Shown here: piece by piece, positions 47,817 to 55,972 of the stretch | Layout of the letters: each line of letters begins with the position of its first letter | How positions within the stretch are numbered: the stretch's first letter is position 1 | Source of the DNA: Palsa-892 sp035295845 | GTDB lineage: Bacteria; Pseudomonadota; Alphaproteobacteria; Rhizobiales; Xanthobacteraceae | Assembly (NCBI GenBank): GCA_035295845.1 | Contig: DATGIF010000019.1 | Span: forward strand, 1 to 64,000 | Direction of reading: 5' to 3' | DNA length: 64,000 nucleotides | The notes under the pieces: model-generated | What the model was told of the DNA's origin: nothing | Databases searched by the model: none | Seen by the model: only the letters and a program-made list of their open reading frames with translations | Translations under genes and position numbers: made by a program

Positions 47817-47851
47817 GCGATTCAACGCTTTCGGAAGCGGAGCGCGGCCGC

Positions 47852-48205
47852 ATGAGCGCGCTCGCCGCGGGCGGACTTTGGCCCTATCTCCTCGTCATCG
47901 TCGCGGGGTATCTGCCGACCGACGTCTGGCGCTGGCTCGCCGTGATTTTCGCGCGCCGCCTCGACGAGGACAGCGAAACGATGACCTTCGTGCGGGCGGT
48001 GGCGAATGCGATGGTCGCGGGCGTGATCGCGCGGCTCGTGCTGTTTCCGGCCGGCGGTCTCGTCGGCGTGCCGCTCGCAATCCGCGCCGGCGCTGTGGCG
48101 GCCTCGTTTCTCGTCTATGTTCTCGCCCGCCGCTCGATGCTCGTCGGCGTGCTCGCGGGCGAGGCGGTCATGACCGCCGGCGCCTATTTCACGGCGCCGC
48201 ATTGA
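47852..48205 (+). CDS. azlD: AzlD-like small exporter subunit, 117 aa
   Basis: MSALAAGGLWPYLLVIVAGY, LPTDVWRWLAVIFARRLDED, a second helical group AVANAMVAGVIARLVLFPAG, and GALVYVLARRSML-like ending: the four-helix AzlD pattern with the conserved VWRWLAV. The ATG at 47852 is preceded by AGCGGAGCG. It completes the AzlCD pair. Confidence 0.8.
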   Translation: MSALAAGGLWPYLLVIVAGYLPTDVWRWLAVIFARRLDEDSETMTFVRAVANAMVAGVIARLVLFPAGGLVGVPLAIRAGAVAASFLVYVLARRSMLVGVLAGEAVMTAGAYFTAPH

Positions 48206-48210
48206 AGCGC

Positions 48211-48639
48211 TTATTTGCCGCCGAGCGCCGCCTTCATCTTCTTCGCCTGTTCCTCGAGCACGTCCGGCTTTTCTTTTTCGCTCGCCGGCGGCTTCATGGC
48301 GACGCCGGTCTTGCGCGGAATGACGTGGACGTGGAGGTGAAAAATGACCTGGCCGCCGGCCGGCTCGTTGAATTGCTGCAACGTGACGCCGTCGGCGTCG
48401 AACACCTTCATGCTCGCTTGCGCCACTTTCTGCGCGACCTTGATCACATGCGTGAGATCCTCGGGCGACACATCCAGGAGATTGCGCGCGCCGTTCTTGG
48501 GGATCACCAGCGCGTGCCCGGGCGCGCGCGGCATGATGTCGAGGAAGGCGATGACCTTGTCGTCCTCGTAAATCTTGTAGGCGGGCAGATCCCCCTTGAC
48601 GATCTTGGCGAAGATATTGTCCGGCTCGTAGGCGGGCAT
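48211..48639 (-). CDS. HIT-family (histidine triad) nucleotide-binding protein, 142 aa
   Basis: Hydrolase of AMP-lysine or other adenosine-phosphoramidate bonds. Residues DNIFAKIVKGDLPAYKIYED, IAFLDIMPRAPGHALVIPK and the triad HLHVHVIPR (H-x-H-x-H) are those of Hint-like proteins. A C-terminal extension rich in Lys/Glu (KPPASEKEKPDVLEEQAKKM) is typical of alphaproteobacterial copies. Convergent with azlD, 5 bases between stops. Confidence 0.93.
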   Translation of the reverse strand: MPAYEPDNIFAKIVKGDLPAYKIYEDDKVIAFLDIMPRAPGHALVIPKNGARNLLDVSPEDLTHVIKVAQKVAQASMKVFDADGVTLQQFNEPAGGQVIFHLHVHVIPRKTGVAMKPPASEKEKPDVLEEQAKKMKAALGGK

Positions 48640-48694
48640 GTTCGGCCTCCCGTTTCAGTCTCGATATAGGAGCGCGGCGGGCCTGTCACGCCGC

Positions 48695-49972
48695 TCAGAA
48701 ATCGGCTTCCTCGCTGCGAAAGGGGAGCGCGGCCGAAAGCTCGTCGGCCTCCGCCGCCACATAGGCGCGCTCGCTTTGCAGATAGTCGGCGACCGCGCGG
48801 CGGAAGGCGGGTTCGCGGATATAGTGCGCGGAGCGGGTGGCGACGGGACGGTAGCCGCGCGGGATCTTGTGGGCGCCCTGGGCGCCCGCTTCGACCACGC
48901 GAAGGCCATGCTCGATCGCGTATTCGATCGCTTGGTAGTAGCAAACCTCGAAATGCAGGAACGGCCGGTGCTCGATTGCGCCCCAATAGCGGCCGTAGAT
49001 CGTGCGGCGGCCGAGGAAATTCAACGCCCCGGCGATGAAGCGGCCGGCGCGCTTGGCCATCACCAGCACGATTCGGTCGCGCATTTTCTCGCCGACGACC
49101 GAGAAAAAGGCGCGGTTCAGATACGGCGTGCCCCATTTGCGCGAACCCGTATCCATGTAGAAGGCGAAGAAGGCATCCCAGGCGGCTTCGGTGAGATCGG
49201 AACCGGTGAGGCGCAGGATTTCGACGCCGCCGCCGACCGCCTCGCGCCGCTCGCGGTTGATCATCTTGCGCTTGCGCGAGGACAGCGCCGCAAGAAAATC
49301 GTCAAAGGTCTTGTAGCCCTCGTTCAGCCAATGAAACTGGCGATCGTTGCGGGCGAGAAAGCCGAGGCCCGTCAGGTAATTCCACTCCGCCTGGGTCGGG
49401 AAGGTGATGTGCAGCGAGGAGGCGCGCTCGCGCTTGACGAGTTCGAGCGCGCCCGCAATCAGCGCCTCGCGCGCGGCCAGCGCGGACGGTCCTGCGCGCG
49501 TCAGGAGACGCGGGCCCGTGACGGGCGTGAAAGGCACCGAAACCTGAAGCTTGGGATAGTAATGGCCGCCGGCCCGCTCATAGGCCTCGGCCCAGCCGTG
49601 GTCGAAGACATATTCGCCGCGCGAATGGCTTTTCAGATAAGCGGGCATGGCGGCGAGCGCGGCGCCGTTTTCGTCCTCGACGAGGAGATGACGCCCCGAC
49701 CAGCCGGTGCGGGCCGTGGCGGCGCCGGATTCCTCCAACGAGGACAAAAAACCGTGTGTTATAAACGGGTTATCCGCGTCTTCCTCGCAGCTCGATTCAA
49801 CGCCTTCAGATTTCGATTCAAGTTCGGCGGAATTTTTGAAGCGGCCTAGCCCTTTCGCGTCCGAACTTGATGTTTCCGCGAGCGGCGCGCCGCGGGCGCA
49901 GGCATCCCATGTCTCCGCCGGGATCGACCGGATCGAAGGCTCGACGCGCACCCGAAAAGAAGGGCCATTCAT
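48695..49972 (-). CDS. DUF482 acyltransferase-like protein with a low-complexity insert, 425 aa
   Basis: GNAT-type fold of the DUF482 (peptidogalycan biosynthesis/FemAB-like) family, thought to transfer aminoacyl or acyl groups. Features: NPFITHGFLSSLEESG, YLKSHSRGEYVFDHGWAEAY, ERAGGHYYPKLQVSVPFTPV, GRYWGAIEHRPFLHFEVCYY and KIPRGYRPVATRSAHYI. Between the N-terminal WDACA and NPFITH lies a polar stretch of about 39 residues (29-67; bases 49772-49888) that the family does not normally have; it is Ser/Glu-rich and starts with LAETSSSDAKGLGR. The catalytic core is intact, so the protein may work. ATG 49972. Confidence 0.85.
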   Translation of the reverse strand: MNGPSFRVRVEPSIRSIPAETWDACARGAPLAETSSSDAKGLGRFKNSAELESKSEGVESSCEEDADNPFITHGFLSSLEESGAATARTGWSGRHLLVEDENGAALAAMPAYLKSHSRGEYVFDHGWAEAYERAGGHYYPKLQVSVPFTPVTGPRLLTRAGPSALAAREALIAGALELVKRERASSLHITFPTQAEWNYLTGLGFLARNDRQFHWLNEGYKTFDDFLAALSSRKRKMINRERREAVGGGVEILRLTGSDLTEAAWDAFFAFYMDTGSRKWGTPYLNRAFFSVVGEKMRDRIVLVMAKRAGRFIAGALNFLGRRTIYGRYWGAIEHRPFLHFEVCYYQAIEYAIEHGLRVVEAGAQGAHKIPRGYRPVATRSAHYIREPAFRRAVADYLQSERAYVAAEADELSAALPFRSEEADF

Positions 49973-49988
49973 ATTGCTAATCTAGGGA

Positions 49989-50033
49989 GCATGATCTTTT
50001 CCGAAAACCGGTTTCCCCTATTCGGGATCATGC
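49989..50033. repeat. Rhizobiales palindromic repeat (GCATGATC...GATCATGC)
   Basis: A 45-bp element with GCATGATC/GATCATGC ends and an internal AAAACCGGTTT; it matches the short interspersed palindrome very common in Bradyrhizobium/Rhodopseudomonas-like genomes. It lies in the short gap between the DUF482 gene and the glycerophosphodiesterase gene. Confidence 0.85.
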
Positions 50034-50040
50034 CCCAAGT

Positions 50041-50775
50041 TTAAGGCCGGAAGCCTTCGAAGATCATCTGATCAGCCCAGCGTGCGGCGCGGGCCTGTTC
50101 TGCCGCCGTCCGCACGGTCCAGGTCAACAGCGGCATGCCGAGCACATTGCGTGCGAATAAGGGCGCGAATGCGGGGAGATCCCGCACCCAATAGGCGATG
50201 AAATGCGGCCAGGTCACGCCGATATGGGTGAGGTTGCCGAGCCCCCATTTCTGTCCCGGATCGAGGCGCCAGCCGGCCTCGTTGTAATAGCGCTCGGCCA
50301 CGATGCCGCGCGGCAGCGCCGGCGCCACGCGACGCAAGGCGCGTACGAGCCAGGGGTCGAAGCTCATCAGCGCAAAAGGGCCGCTATAATTCGCGACGAC
50401 GGCGGCAGCGCGTTCGGCGATCCTGGTGTCGCCATCCCAACGGCTTTTCATTTCGATCAGAACGGGGGTGCGGCCCGCGACGCGGCCGAGAAATTCCTTG
50501 AGCTCTGGAATCCGCCCCGACGCGTTGCGGTACGAGAGGGTTTTGAGGTCGGCGAGCGTTCGGGTGCGTAAGGGGCCTTCCGCGACCGTCAGGCGCTCGA
50601 GCGTGTCGTCGTGAAACACCACGATTTCGCCGTCCGCCGTGAGCTGGATATCGCATTCGATGGCGTAATTCGCCGCGGCCGCGGCATCGGCCGCTTCCAG
50701 CGTATTTTCCAGAACCGCGCCGCCATGCAATCCGCGGTGCGCGATCGGCCGCGCGGTCAGCCATTCGAGCCGCAT
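50041..50775 (-). CDS. Glycerophosphodiester phosphodiesterase, 244 aa
   Basis: GDPD enzyme (UgpQ-like) that releases glycerol-3-phosphate from deacylated phospholipids. Catalytic opening PIAHRGLHGG (His and Arg) with LENTLEAADAAAAANYAIEC and DIQLTADGEIVVFHDDTLER (Glu/Asp metal ligands and second His), then LIEMKSRWDG. A cytoplasmic form, with no signal. Start: ATG 50775, or TTG 50784, which overlaps the RidA stop as TTGA; both are plausible and the gene is translationally close to RidA. The tail (EGFRP) is complete. Confidence 0.9.
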   Translation of the reverse strand: MRLEWLTARPIAHRGLHGGAVLENTLEAADAAAAANYAIECDIQLTADGEIVVFHDDTLERLTVAEGPLRTRTLADLKTLSYRNASGRIPELKEFLGRVAGRTPVLIEMKSRWDGDTRIAERAAAVVANYSGPFALMSFDPWLVRALRRVAPALPRGIVAERYYNEAGWRLDPGQKWGLGNLTHIGVTWPHFIAYWVRDLPAFAPLFARNVLGMPLLTWTVRTAAEQARAARWADQMIFEGFRP

Positions 50776-50780
50776 TGGCG

Positions 50781-51245
50781 TCAATCGACCTCGAAGATGG
50801 CCTCGACTTCAACCGAGGCATCGAACGGAAGTTCCGCGACGCCAACCGTGGTGCGGGCGTGACGGCCGGCCTCGCCCAGCACCTCGACCATGAGGTCGGA
50901 GGCGCCGTTCATCACCTTCGGCAAATCGCCGAAGGTGGGCACGGCGTTGATGAAGCCGCCGAGCCGCACGCAATGCTTGATGCGATCGAGGTCGGCGAGC
51001 GCCGCCTTCGCTTGCGCCAGGAGATTGATCGCGCAGATCCGCGCCGCGGCCTGGCCGCGCTCGATCGAAACGTCGGCGCCGAGCTTGCCCTTGATCGTCT
51101 CGCCGCCGGGCGCGGCCGAAACCTGGCCGGAGCAAAAGAGGAGGTTTCCGGCACGTATGGTCGGCACGTAGTTGGCGACTGGCGCGGGCGGGGTGGGCAG
51201 CGTAATCCCCAGTTCCGCGAGCTTCTTGTCGATTTTCCCGGCCAT
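50781..51245 (-). CDS. RidA-family deaminase, 154 aa
   Basis: RidA/YjgF/YER057c protein that removes reactive enamine/imine intermediates. The subgroup is the longer YjgH-like form: KKLAELGITLPTPPAPVANY, NLLFCSGQVSAAPGGE, IKGKLGADVSIERGQAAARI and the end TTVGVAELPFDASVEVEAI. The active-site Arg is expected near GxHARTTVGV (HARTTVG). ATG at 51245 is preferred; 16 codons more are open upstream. Upstream of, and overlapping by a few bases with, the GDPD gene. Confidence 0.92.
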   Translation of the reverse strand: MAGKIDKKLAELGITLPTPPAPVANYVPTIRAGNLLFCSGQVSAAPGGETIKGKLGADVSIERGQAAARICAINLLAQAKAALADLDRIKHCVRLGGFINAVPTFGDLPKVMNGASDLMVEVLGEAGRHARTTVGVAELPFDASVEVEAIFEVD

Positions 51246-51392
51246 CGCCGTCTCCTCACGCTTTCGCCCGAATTGCGGGGTCCTTTTCGCCAATCAGGAT
51301 GGTTCGCGCAAGCAAGAAGCATTGTCGCTTTCGCTCCTTCGAACTATCTTCAGCGCGATTTCAATGGAATTCGCCGAGCCTATGGGTTTTGC

Positions 51393-52232
51393 ATGACACG
51401 CTTTAAGCTGATGCCGGCCGCGCTTGCCGCCGGATTGTTGTCCCTCCCTGTTATGCCGGCGCATGCCGAGCGGATTCCGCTCGCCGCGCACCGGGCGATC
51501 TACGAACTGGCGCTCGATCCGACCAAGGCGTCGACACGGGTCGATACGGCGCGGGGGCGGATCGCCTTCGAAATGAGCGGCAATCCCTGCGACGGCTATT
51601 CGGTTTCGCTCCGGCAGGTCACCGAACTCGACACCGGCGAGGGCAAGGCGACCATGAGCGACCTGCGCAGCACCACCTGGGAAGGCGGCGATGCCAAGAC
51701 TTTCCGCTTCAAGAACCAGAACTACGTGAACCGGGAACTGCGCGACGACGTGGACGGCACCGCCGACAAATCCGACGACGGCGGGCTCATGGTGAAGCTC
51801 GCGAAGCCCAAATCACCGTCGCTGAAGCTCGGCGGCCCCATTCTGTTGCCGACCGAACAGCTCGCGAAAATCATCGAGATCGGAGAGGCCGGCGATCACC
51901 TGCTCAAGGCCAAGGTTTACGACGGCTCGCCCGACGGCAAGAAGGTTTACGATACGCTGTCGGTCATCGGCGGCCCGGTCACAGGCGAGGGCAAGGATCT
52001 CGAAGAGGCGGCACGCGCCGAGGCGCTCGCCTCGCTCAAGCGCTTTCCGGTGACGGTGAGCTATTTTGAACCCAGCGACGAGACCGGCGAACAGATGCCC
52101 GCCTACACGCTCACCTTCGAGCTTTACGAGAACGGCGTGAGCCGCGCGCTCAAGCTCGACTACGGCAACTTCGCCTTGAAGGGCGACCTCAAAAGCGTTG
52201 AGTTTCTGAAGGCGGCGCCCTGCAAGAAATGA
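51393..52232 (+). CDS. eipB: Envelope integrity protein EipB (DUF1849), 279 aa
   Basis: Periplasmic beta-spiral protein required for envelope integrity in Brucella. A signal peptide (KLMPAALAAGLLSLPVMPAH, cleavage after AHA) precedes ERIPLAAHRAIYELALD and RIAFEMSGNPCDGYSVSLRQ. The two Cys, in GNPCDGY and at the C-terminal AAPCKK, correspond to the disulfide seen in EipB. DUF1849 core elements include STTWEGGDAKTFRFKNQNYV and GPILLPTEQLAKIIE. Single gene with a strong terminator. Confidence 0.93.
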   Translation: MTRFKLMPAALAAGLLSLPVMPAHAERIPLAAHRAIYELALDPTKASTRVDTARGRIAFEMSGNPCDGYSVSLRQVTELDTGEGKATMSDLRSTTWEGGDAKTFRFKNQNYVNRELRDDVDGTADKSDDGGLMVKLAKPKSPSLKLGGPILLPTEQLAKIIEIGEAGDHLLKAKVYDGSPDGKKVYDTLSVIGGPVTGEGKDLEEAARAEALASLKRFPVTVSYFEPSDETGEQMPAYTLTFELYENGVSRALKLDYGNFALKGDLKSVEFLKAAPCKK

Positions 52233-52250
52233 GCTGAACCCTGCGTGCAA

Positions 52251-52278
52251 AAGCCCGGCCGCGCTGGCCGGGCTTTTT
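52251..52278 (+). terminator. Rho-independent terminator after eipB
   Basis: Ten-bp perfect stem AAGCCCGGCC-GCGCT-GGCCGGGCTT followed by TTTG. Confidence 0.85.
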
Positions 52279-52334
52279 GTCTTGCGCGGTCGACTGTCCG
52301 GGCGAGCCGGGCGGTCACGCGCACAGAATGGAAA

Positions 52335-52643
52335 TCAAACCGATCGATCGAACTTGGTATCAGCCAGCGCGTCGCGCGCGCGGCCGACGAGCGAAGGATC
52401 GATTCCGGCGATCGCCGCGAAGTCGATGAGATCGTGTTCGTGCGAAAGAATGTAATCGAGCACGGCCGGCAGGAACAAAGGATCGCGCGCGGCTTGCCGC
52501 AAATTCTCGGGACCAAGCCCGCTTTCGGCGAGAAAGCGCCCGAGCCGCGCGCCGTCGCCGGCGAGATAGGCAAGCGCCTGGGTTGCAATGCCCATGGCCT
52601 CGTCTCGCGAGACCGCGTTACCCCTTGATCTCTTTGGTTGCAT
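52335..52643 (-). CDS. DUF3572 protein, 102 aa
   Basis: Small helical protein: RDEAMGIATQALAYLAGDGA, RLGRFLAESGLGPENLRQAA, FLPAVLDYILSHEHDLIDFA. The pattern A(L)xxLA-D..RL.RFL..SGL.P..LR is that of DUF3572, restricted to alphaproteobacteria and of unknown function. The gene is divergent from divK; this divergent DUF3572/divK order recurs in related genomes. ATG 52643 sets the start. Confidence 0.88.
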   Translation of the reverse strand: MQPKRSRGNAVSRDEAMGIATQALAYLAGDGARLGRFLAESGLGPENLRQAARDPLFLPAVLDYILSHEHDLIDFAAIAGIDPSLVGRARDALADTKFDRSV

Positions 52644-52712
52644 TTGCCTTTCCGTAACGAATAACGGGTACCGTACCATGATACGACTGGCCTGTCGGCG
52701 CGATCGGCGCGG

Positions 52713-52732
52713 CGGAACGCGTTGCGGTTCCG
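52713..52732. promoter_or_regulatory. Inverted repeat CGGAAC-N8-GTTCCG between DUF3572 and divK
   Basis: Perfect 6-bp arms in the divergent promoter region. No consensus CtrA box (TTAA-N7-TTAA) is visible nearby, only scattered TTAG/TTAA. A binding site is possible but unproven. Confidence 0.3.
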
Positions 52733-52888
52733 GCGCTTGCATCGCGAGATAAAATATTAAACCAGGGGCGTTAGTTGCGTTAGATGAGTCTCGAGTCGCG
52801 GCCGCGTCCGGATCGCGCGGCAGAAACCGGAATTCTGAGCGGAAGGCCGCCGCGCCAGGCATGGGGTGCTGCGGCGGGAACGGAGCTG

Positions 52889-53257
52889 ATGCCGAAAACG
52901 GTGCTGATCGTGGAGGACAACGAGCTCAACATGAAGCTCTTCCACGACCTGTTGCAGGCGAACGGTTTCAACACGATCGAAACCCGCAACGGAATCGAGG
53001 CGCTGGATCTCGCGCGCAAGCACAAGCCCGACCTCATCCTGATGGACATCCAGCTGCCGGAAGTCTCCGGCCTTGAAGTCACCAAATGGATCAAGGAGGA
53101 CGACGAGCTGAAGTCGATCCCGGTGGTGGCGGTGACGGCCTTCGCCATGAAGGGCGACGAGGAGCGGATCCGCGAGGGCGGCTGCGAGGCGTATCTGTCG
53201 AAGCCGATTTCGGTCGCCAAATTCCTCGAGACGGTGCGGCATTTCGTGAAGGACTGA
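52889..53257 (+). CDS. divK: Single-domain response regulator DivK, 122 aa
   Basis: Polar cell-fate regulator acting with DivJ/PleC on the CtrA pathway. Receiver residues: acidic pair in VLIVEDNEL, phosphoacceptor D53 (LILMDIQLP, as in Caulobacter DivK), Thr in VVAVTAFAM and Lys in YLSKPIS. No output domain. The ATG at 52889 gives the standard length; 35 codons of open frame upstream lack receiver features. pleD starts 10 bases after its stop, so the two are in one operon. Confidence 0.95.
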   Translation: MPKTVLIVEDNELNMKLFHDLLQANGFNTIETRNGIEALDLARKHKPDLILMDIQLPEVSGLEVTKWIKEDDELKSIPVVAVTAFAMKGDEERIREGGCEAYLSKPISVAKFLETVRHFVKD

Positions 53258-53267
53258 AGGACCGGGA

Positions 53268-54641
53268 ATGAGTGCGCGTATCCTCGTCGTCGATGACGTG
53301 CGGACGAACCTCAAGTTGTTGGAGGTGCGGCTGTCCGCCGAGTATTTCGAGGTGTCGCTCGCTTCGAACGGCGTCGAGGCGCTGGAGATCTGCGAGCGCG
53401 GCCAGTGCGACATCGTGCTCCTCGACGTGATGATGCCGGGCATGGACGGCTTCGAGGTCGCGCGCCGAATCAAGTCCAACCCCGCCACCCATCACATCCC
53501 CATCATCATGGTCACGGCGCTCGATCAGCCGGCCGACCGCGTGAAGGGATTGCAGGCGGGCGCCGACGATTTTCTCACCAAGCCGGTTGACGACATCGCG
53601 CTGATCGCGCGCGTGCGCTCGCTGGTGCGGCTGAAGATGGCGACCGACGAGATGCGGATGCGCGTTGCGACGTCGCGGCAGATCGGCGTTCCCGATCCCG
53701 CCACGGAAGCGATCAATGACCAGGGCCTGAACGGGCGCGTGCTGGTGGTCGAGGATCACGCGGTGACGGCGGAACGCATCGCGGCCGCACTCGTGCACGA
53801 GCAGACGGTTGGTATCGCCGCCGATCCGCAGGAGGCGCTCTTTCGCGCGGCGGAGGGCAGGTTCGACCTTCTGATGGTCAGCATCGACCTCAAGAATTAC
53901 GACGGGCTCCGGCTCGTCGGCCAGATCCGATCGCTCGAACGCACCCGCCACATCCCGATCCTGTTGATCGCCGACGCCGACCAGAAGGCGCGGCTCCTGC
54001 GCGGGCTCGATCTCGGGGCCAATGATTATCTCCTGCGCTCCGCCGACAAGAACGAGATCATCGCGCGCGTGCGCACCCAGGTACGCCGCCGGCGCTTCAA
54101 CGAACGGCTCCGTGACAACGTGCAGCAATCGATGGAGCTCGCGGTCACCGATGCGCTCACCGGCCTTTACAACCGCCGCTATATGGAAAGCCACGCCGAG
54201 GGGCTCGTCGAGCGGGCGGCGGCGCGCGGCAAGCCCCTGTCGACGCTGATCATCGACATCGACCACTTCAAGGCGATCAACGACAGCTACGGCCACAATG
54301 CCGGCGACGATGTCTTGCGTGAGTTTTCCGACCGCCTGCGGAGCTGCATCCGCGGCATTGACCTTGCCTGCCGCTACGGCGGCGAGGAGTTCGTGGTGGT
54401 CATGCCCGATACCGACCTAGGGGTGGCGAGCAAGGTCGCCGAGCGCATCCGCCGTAAGATCGCTGGCGAACCTTTCCCCATTGACCGGGGAACCCGGTCG
54501 ATCGAGGTCACGATTTCGGTGGGTCTCGCCACCCGCATGGGGCCGGAGGATACCGCCTCCCTGATCGTGAAACGGGCGGATGCGGCGCTTTATCTCGCCA
54601 AACGCAATGGCCGCAACCGGGTGGTGTCGGACGCCGCCTGA
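53268..54641 (+). CDS. pleD: Diguanylate cyclase response regulator PleD, 457 aa
   Basis: Makes c-di-GMP during the swarmer-to-stalked or pole transition. REC1 at 1-120 with D53 (IVLLDVMMPGMDGFEV), an adaptor receiver REC2 at about 155-275 (GRVLVVEDHAVTAERI) which has lost the usual phospho-Asp context, and a GGDEF domain at 288-455 with active-site RYGGEEF (371-375) and an inhibitory I-site RGID (R362-D365). All enzymatic residues are intact, so product inhibition and activation by phosphorylation are expected. Operon with divK. Confidence 0.96.
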   Translation: MSARILVVDDVRTNLKLLEVRLSAEYFEVSLASNGVEALEICERGQCDIVLLDVMMPGMDGFEVARRIKSNPATHHIPIIMVTALDQPADRVKGLQAGADDFLTKPVDDIALIARVRSLVRLKMATDEMRMRVATSRQIGVPDPATEAINDQGLNGRVLVVEDHAVTAERIAAALVHEQTVGIAADPQEALFRAAEGRFDLLMVSIDLKNYDGLRLVGQIRSLERTRHIPILLIADADQKARLLRGLDLGANDYLLRSADKNEIIARVRTQVRRRRFNERLRDNVQQSMELAVTDALTGLYNRRYMESHAEGLVERAAARGKPLSTLIIDIDHFKAINDSYGHNAGDDVLREFSDRLRSCIRGIDLACRYGGEEFVVVMPDTDLGVASKVAERIRRKIAGEPFPIDRGTRSIEVTISVGLATRMGPEDTASLIVKRADAALYLAKRNGRNRVVSDAA

Positions 54642-54857
54642 TCGCGTCCGCCGGGTCCCGGGTAAGGTTACGACTAAAGGTAACCGCAGAAGATCGCCTT
54701 GCGGAGAGGCCTAGAATCGTTGGATTCAAGGTCACCATCGGCTAGCGTCCAGCCGCGGGGCCGTATCTTGGGACGTATTTCAGCGCTAACGCCGGCCCCT
54801 TCGAGCTAACCCTACGGAGTGCTCAGGTCCGCCGCATCTCCTGGGTCCGTGGGGTTC
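54642..54857 (+). other. Non-coding stretch downstream of pleD
   Basis: The 336-bp gap between pleD and rpmG holds no believable gene. This part is featureless apart from a weak promoter-like pair (TTGGAT-N17-TAGCGT from about 54719). The second part (54858-54958) contains two hairpins and is listed separately. Confidence 0.45.
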
Positions 54858-54958
54858 GGCCGGCGGGAGAGTGGCGAGAATGGCCTCTTCAGCCGCTCAC
54901 CGCCGGCCACCTTCATTCTTGAATCGTTCGGGCGCCCAGCAGGCGCCCGTTTCATTTT
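54858..54958 (+). ncRNA. Candidate structured small RNA or 3' UTR with terminator
   Basis: A long stem: GGCCGGCGG (54858-54866) with CCGCCGGCC (54900-54908), extended by GAGTGGC/GCCGCTC (54869-54875 with 54892-54898, one T·G pair), then a second hairpin CGGGCGCC/GGCGCCCG (54929-54949) followed by TTTCATTTT. The second hairpin is a good plus-strand terminator. It may end a pleD transcript or a separate sRNA. No family was recognised. Confidence 0.4.
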
Positions 54959-54977
54959 CGCGAGTCGCTTCAATCGA

Positions 54978-55145
54978 TTACTTGATTTTGCTCTCCTTGA
55001 ACTCGACGTGCTTGCGCGCGATCGGATCGTACTTCTTCTTGCTGAGCTTCTCGGTCATGGTGCGCGAGTTTTTCTTGGTGACGTAATAGAAGCCGGTGTC
55101 GGCGCTCGACACGAGCTTGATCTTCAGGGTTACCGCTTTCGCCAT
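54978..55145 (-). CDS. rpmG: 50S ribosomal protein L33, 55 aa
   Basis: Short ribosomal protein: MAKAVTLKIKLVSSADTGFY, VTKKNSRTMTEKLSKKKYDP, ARKHVEFKESKIK. The 55-residue length and the KLVSSADTGFYYVTKKN and RTMTEKLxxKKYDP segments are standard for proteobacterial L33. No zinc-binding Cys pairs are present, so it is the Cys-free type. The end is three bases inside the region past the terminator at 54929-54949, with which it is convergent. Confidence 0.97.
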   Translation of the reverse strand: MAKAVTLKIKLVSSADTGFYYVTKKNSRTMTEKLSKKKYDPIARKHVEFKESKIK

Positions 55146-55209
55146 GGCTCCGATCCTCGCGAATTCCGGGGCAAGCTAGCCATCGAGCGGCGAAAGTCAA
55201 GGAATCGCT

Positions 55210-55950
55210 TCAGTTGATCTCGTCGCGATGGAACTTGCCGTTCTTCGAATAGAAGAAGGGCGTGGGCAAGTCCGGCGGAAAGCCCGCCTTGAGACGGTTC
55301 TCGATCTCTTCGAGGATCACCTTGGTGATGGCGGGAAGCTTCTCCTTCCGCGCCTCGGGTATCGTCAGCCACTTGATTTCGACGAATTCGGATTGCGGGC
55401 CGGCGACGTCCGGCAATTCGACCGCGACGTTCTTGCGGTCGGCGGCGAAGAAGCGGGTGTCGAAGCGGCGCGGACGCCCGGGCGGCGTGATCGCGCGCGC
55501 AATAAAGACGAGCGCGCCGATGTCGGGTTGCACGCCCGCTTTCTGAAACGGCTCCCAGGCCGGCGAGGGCGCGTCGAACGACTTTGCGTCGCGGCGGCCG
55601 ATGAGGAGGCCGGTTTCCTCGCAGGTCTCGCGAATGGCGGCGAGCGCAAGCCCGCGCGCGCGAGTCGCGTTGATTTTCGGCGAGCCCTGCAACAGCCGGC
55701 GCGCGCTCAACGCATCGAGGGTGCCGGCGGCGATGCGGCCGTCGATCGCGTCATAGCTGCCGCCGGGGAACACGAACATGCCCGGCATGAAGGCGTGGCC
55801 TTCGTGGCGCTTGCCGAAGAGGATGCGCGGCGCGCTCCCTTCGCGATCGAGCAGGATCAAGGTCGCGGCGTCGCGCGGCCGGCGATAGGGGGTCTTCGGT
55901 TTTACCTCCTTGCGCGCGAGGTATTTCGTCAGTTCGTTGAATTCGTTCAT
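55210..55950 (-). CDS. Nudix hydrolase, 246 aa
   Basis: Hydrolase of nucleoside-diphosphate-linked compounds. The Nudix box is GGSYDAIDG ... RGLALAAIRETCEETGLLIG with RE-x2-EE (RETCEE). The N-terminal strand TLILLDREGSAPRILFGKRH and GMFVFPGGSYD are usual. The gap between GG and RE is longer than the classical box because of an inserted segment (GTLDALSARRLLQGSPKINA); this fits the larger Nudix family with CoA-like or unknown substrates. ATG 55950 is preferred, giving MNEFNELTKYLARKE; upstream codons differ in style. Confidence 0.87.
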   Translation of the reverse strand: MNEFNELTKYLARKEVKPKTPYRRPRDAATLILLDREGSAPRILFGKRHEGHAFMPGMFVFPGGSYDAIDGRIAAGTLDALSARRLLQGSPKINATRARGLALAAIRETCEETGLLIGRRDAKSFDAPSPAWEPFQKAGVQPDIGALVFIARAITPPGRPRRFDTRFFAADRKNVAVELPDVAGPQSEFVEIKWLTIPEARKEKLPAITKVILEEIENRLKAGFPPDLPTPFFYSKNGKFHRDEIN

Positions 55951-55972
55951 GGCCGTTTTCGCGCTTTTGCCC

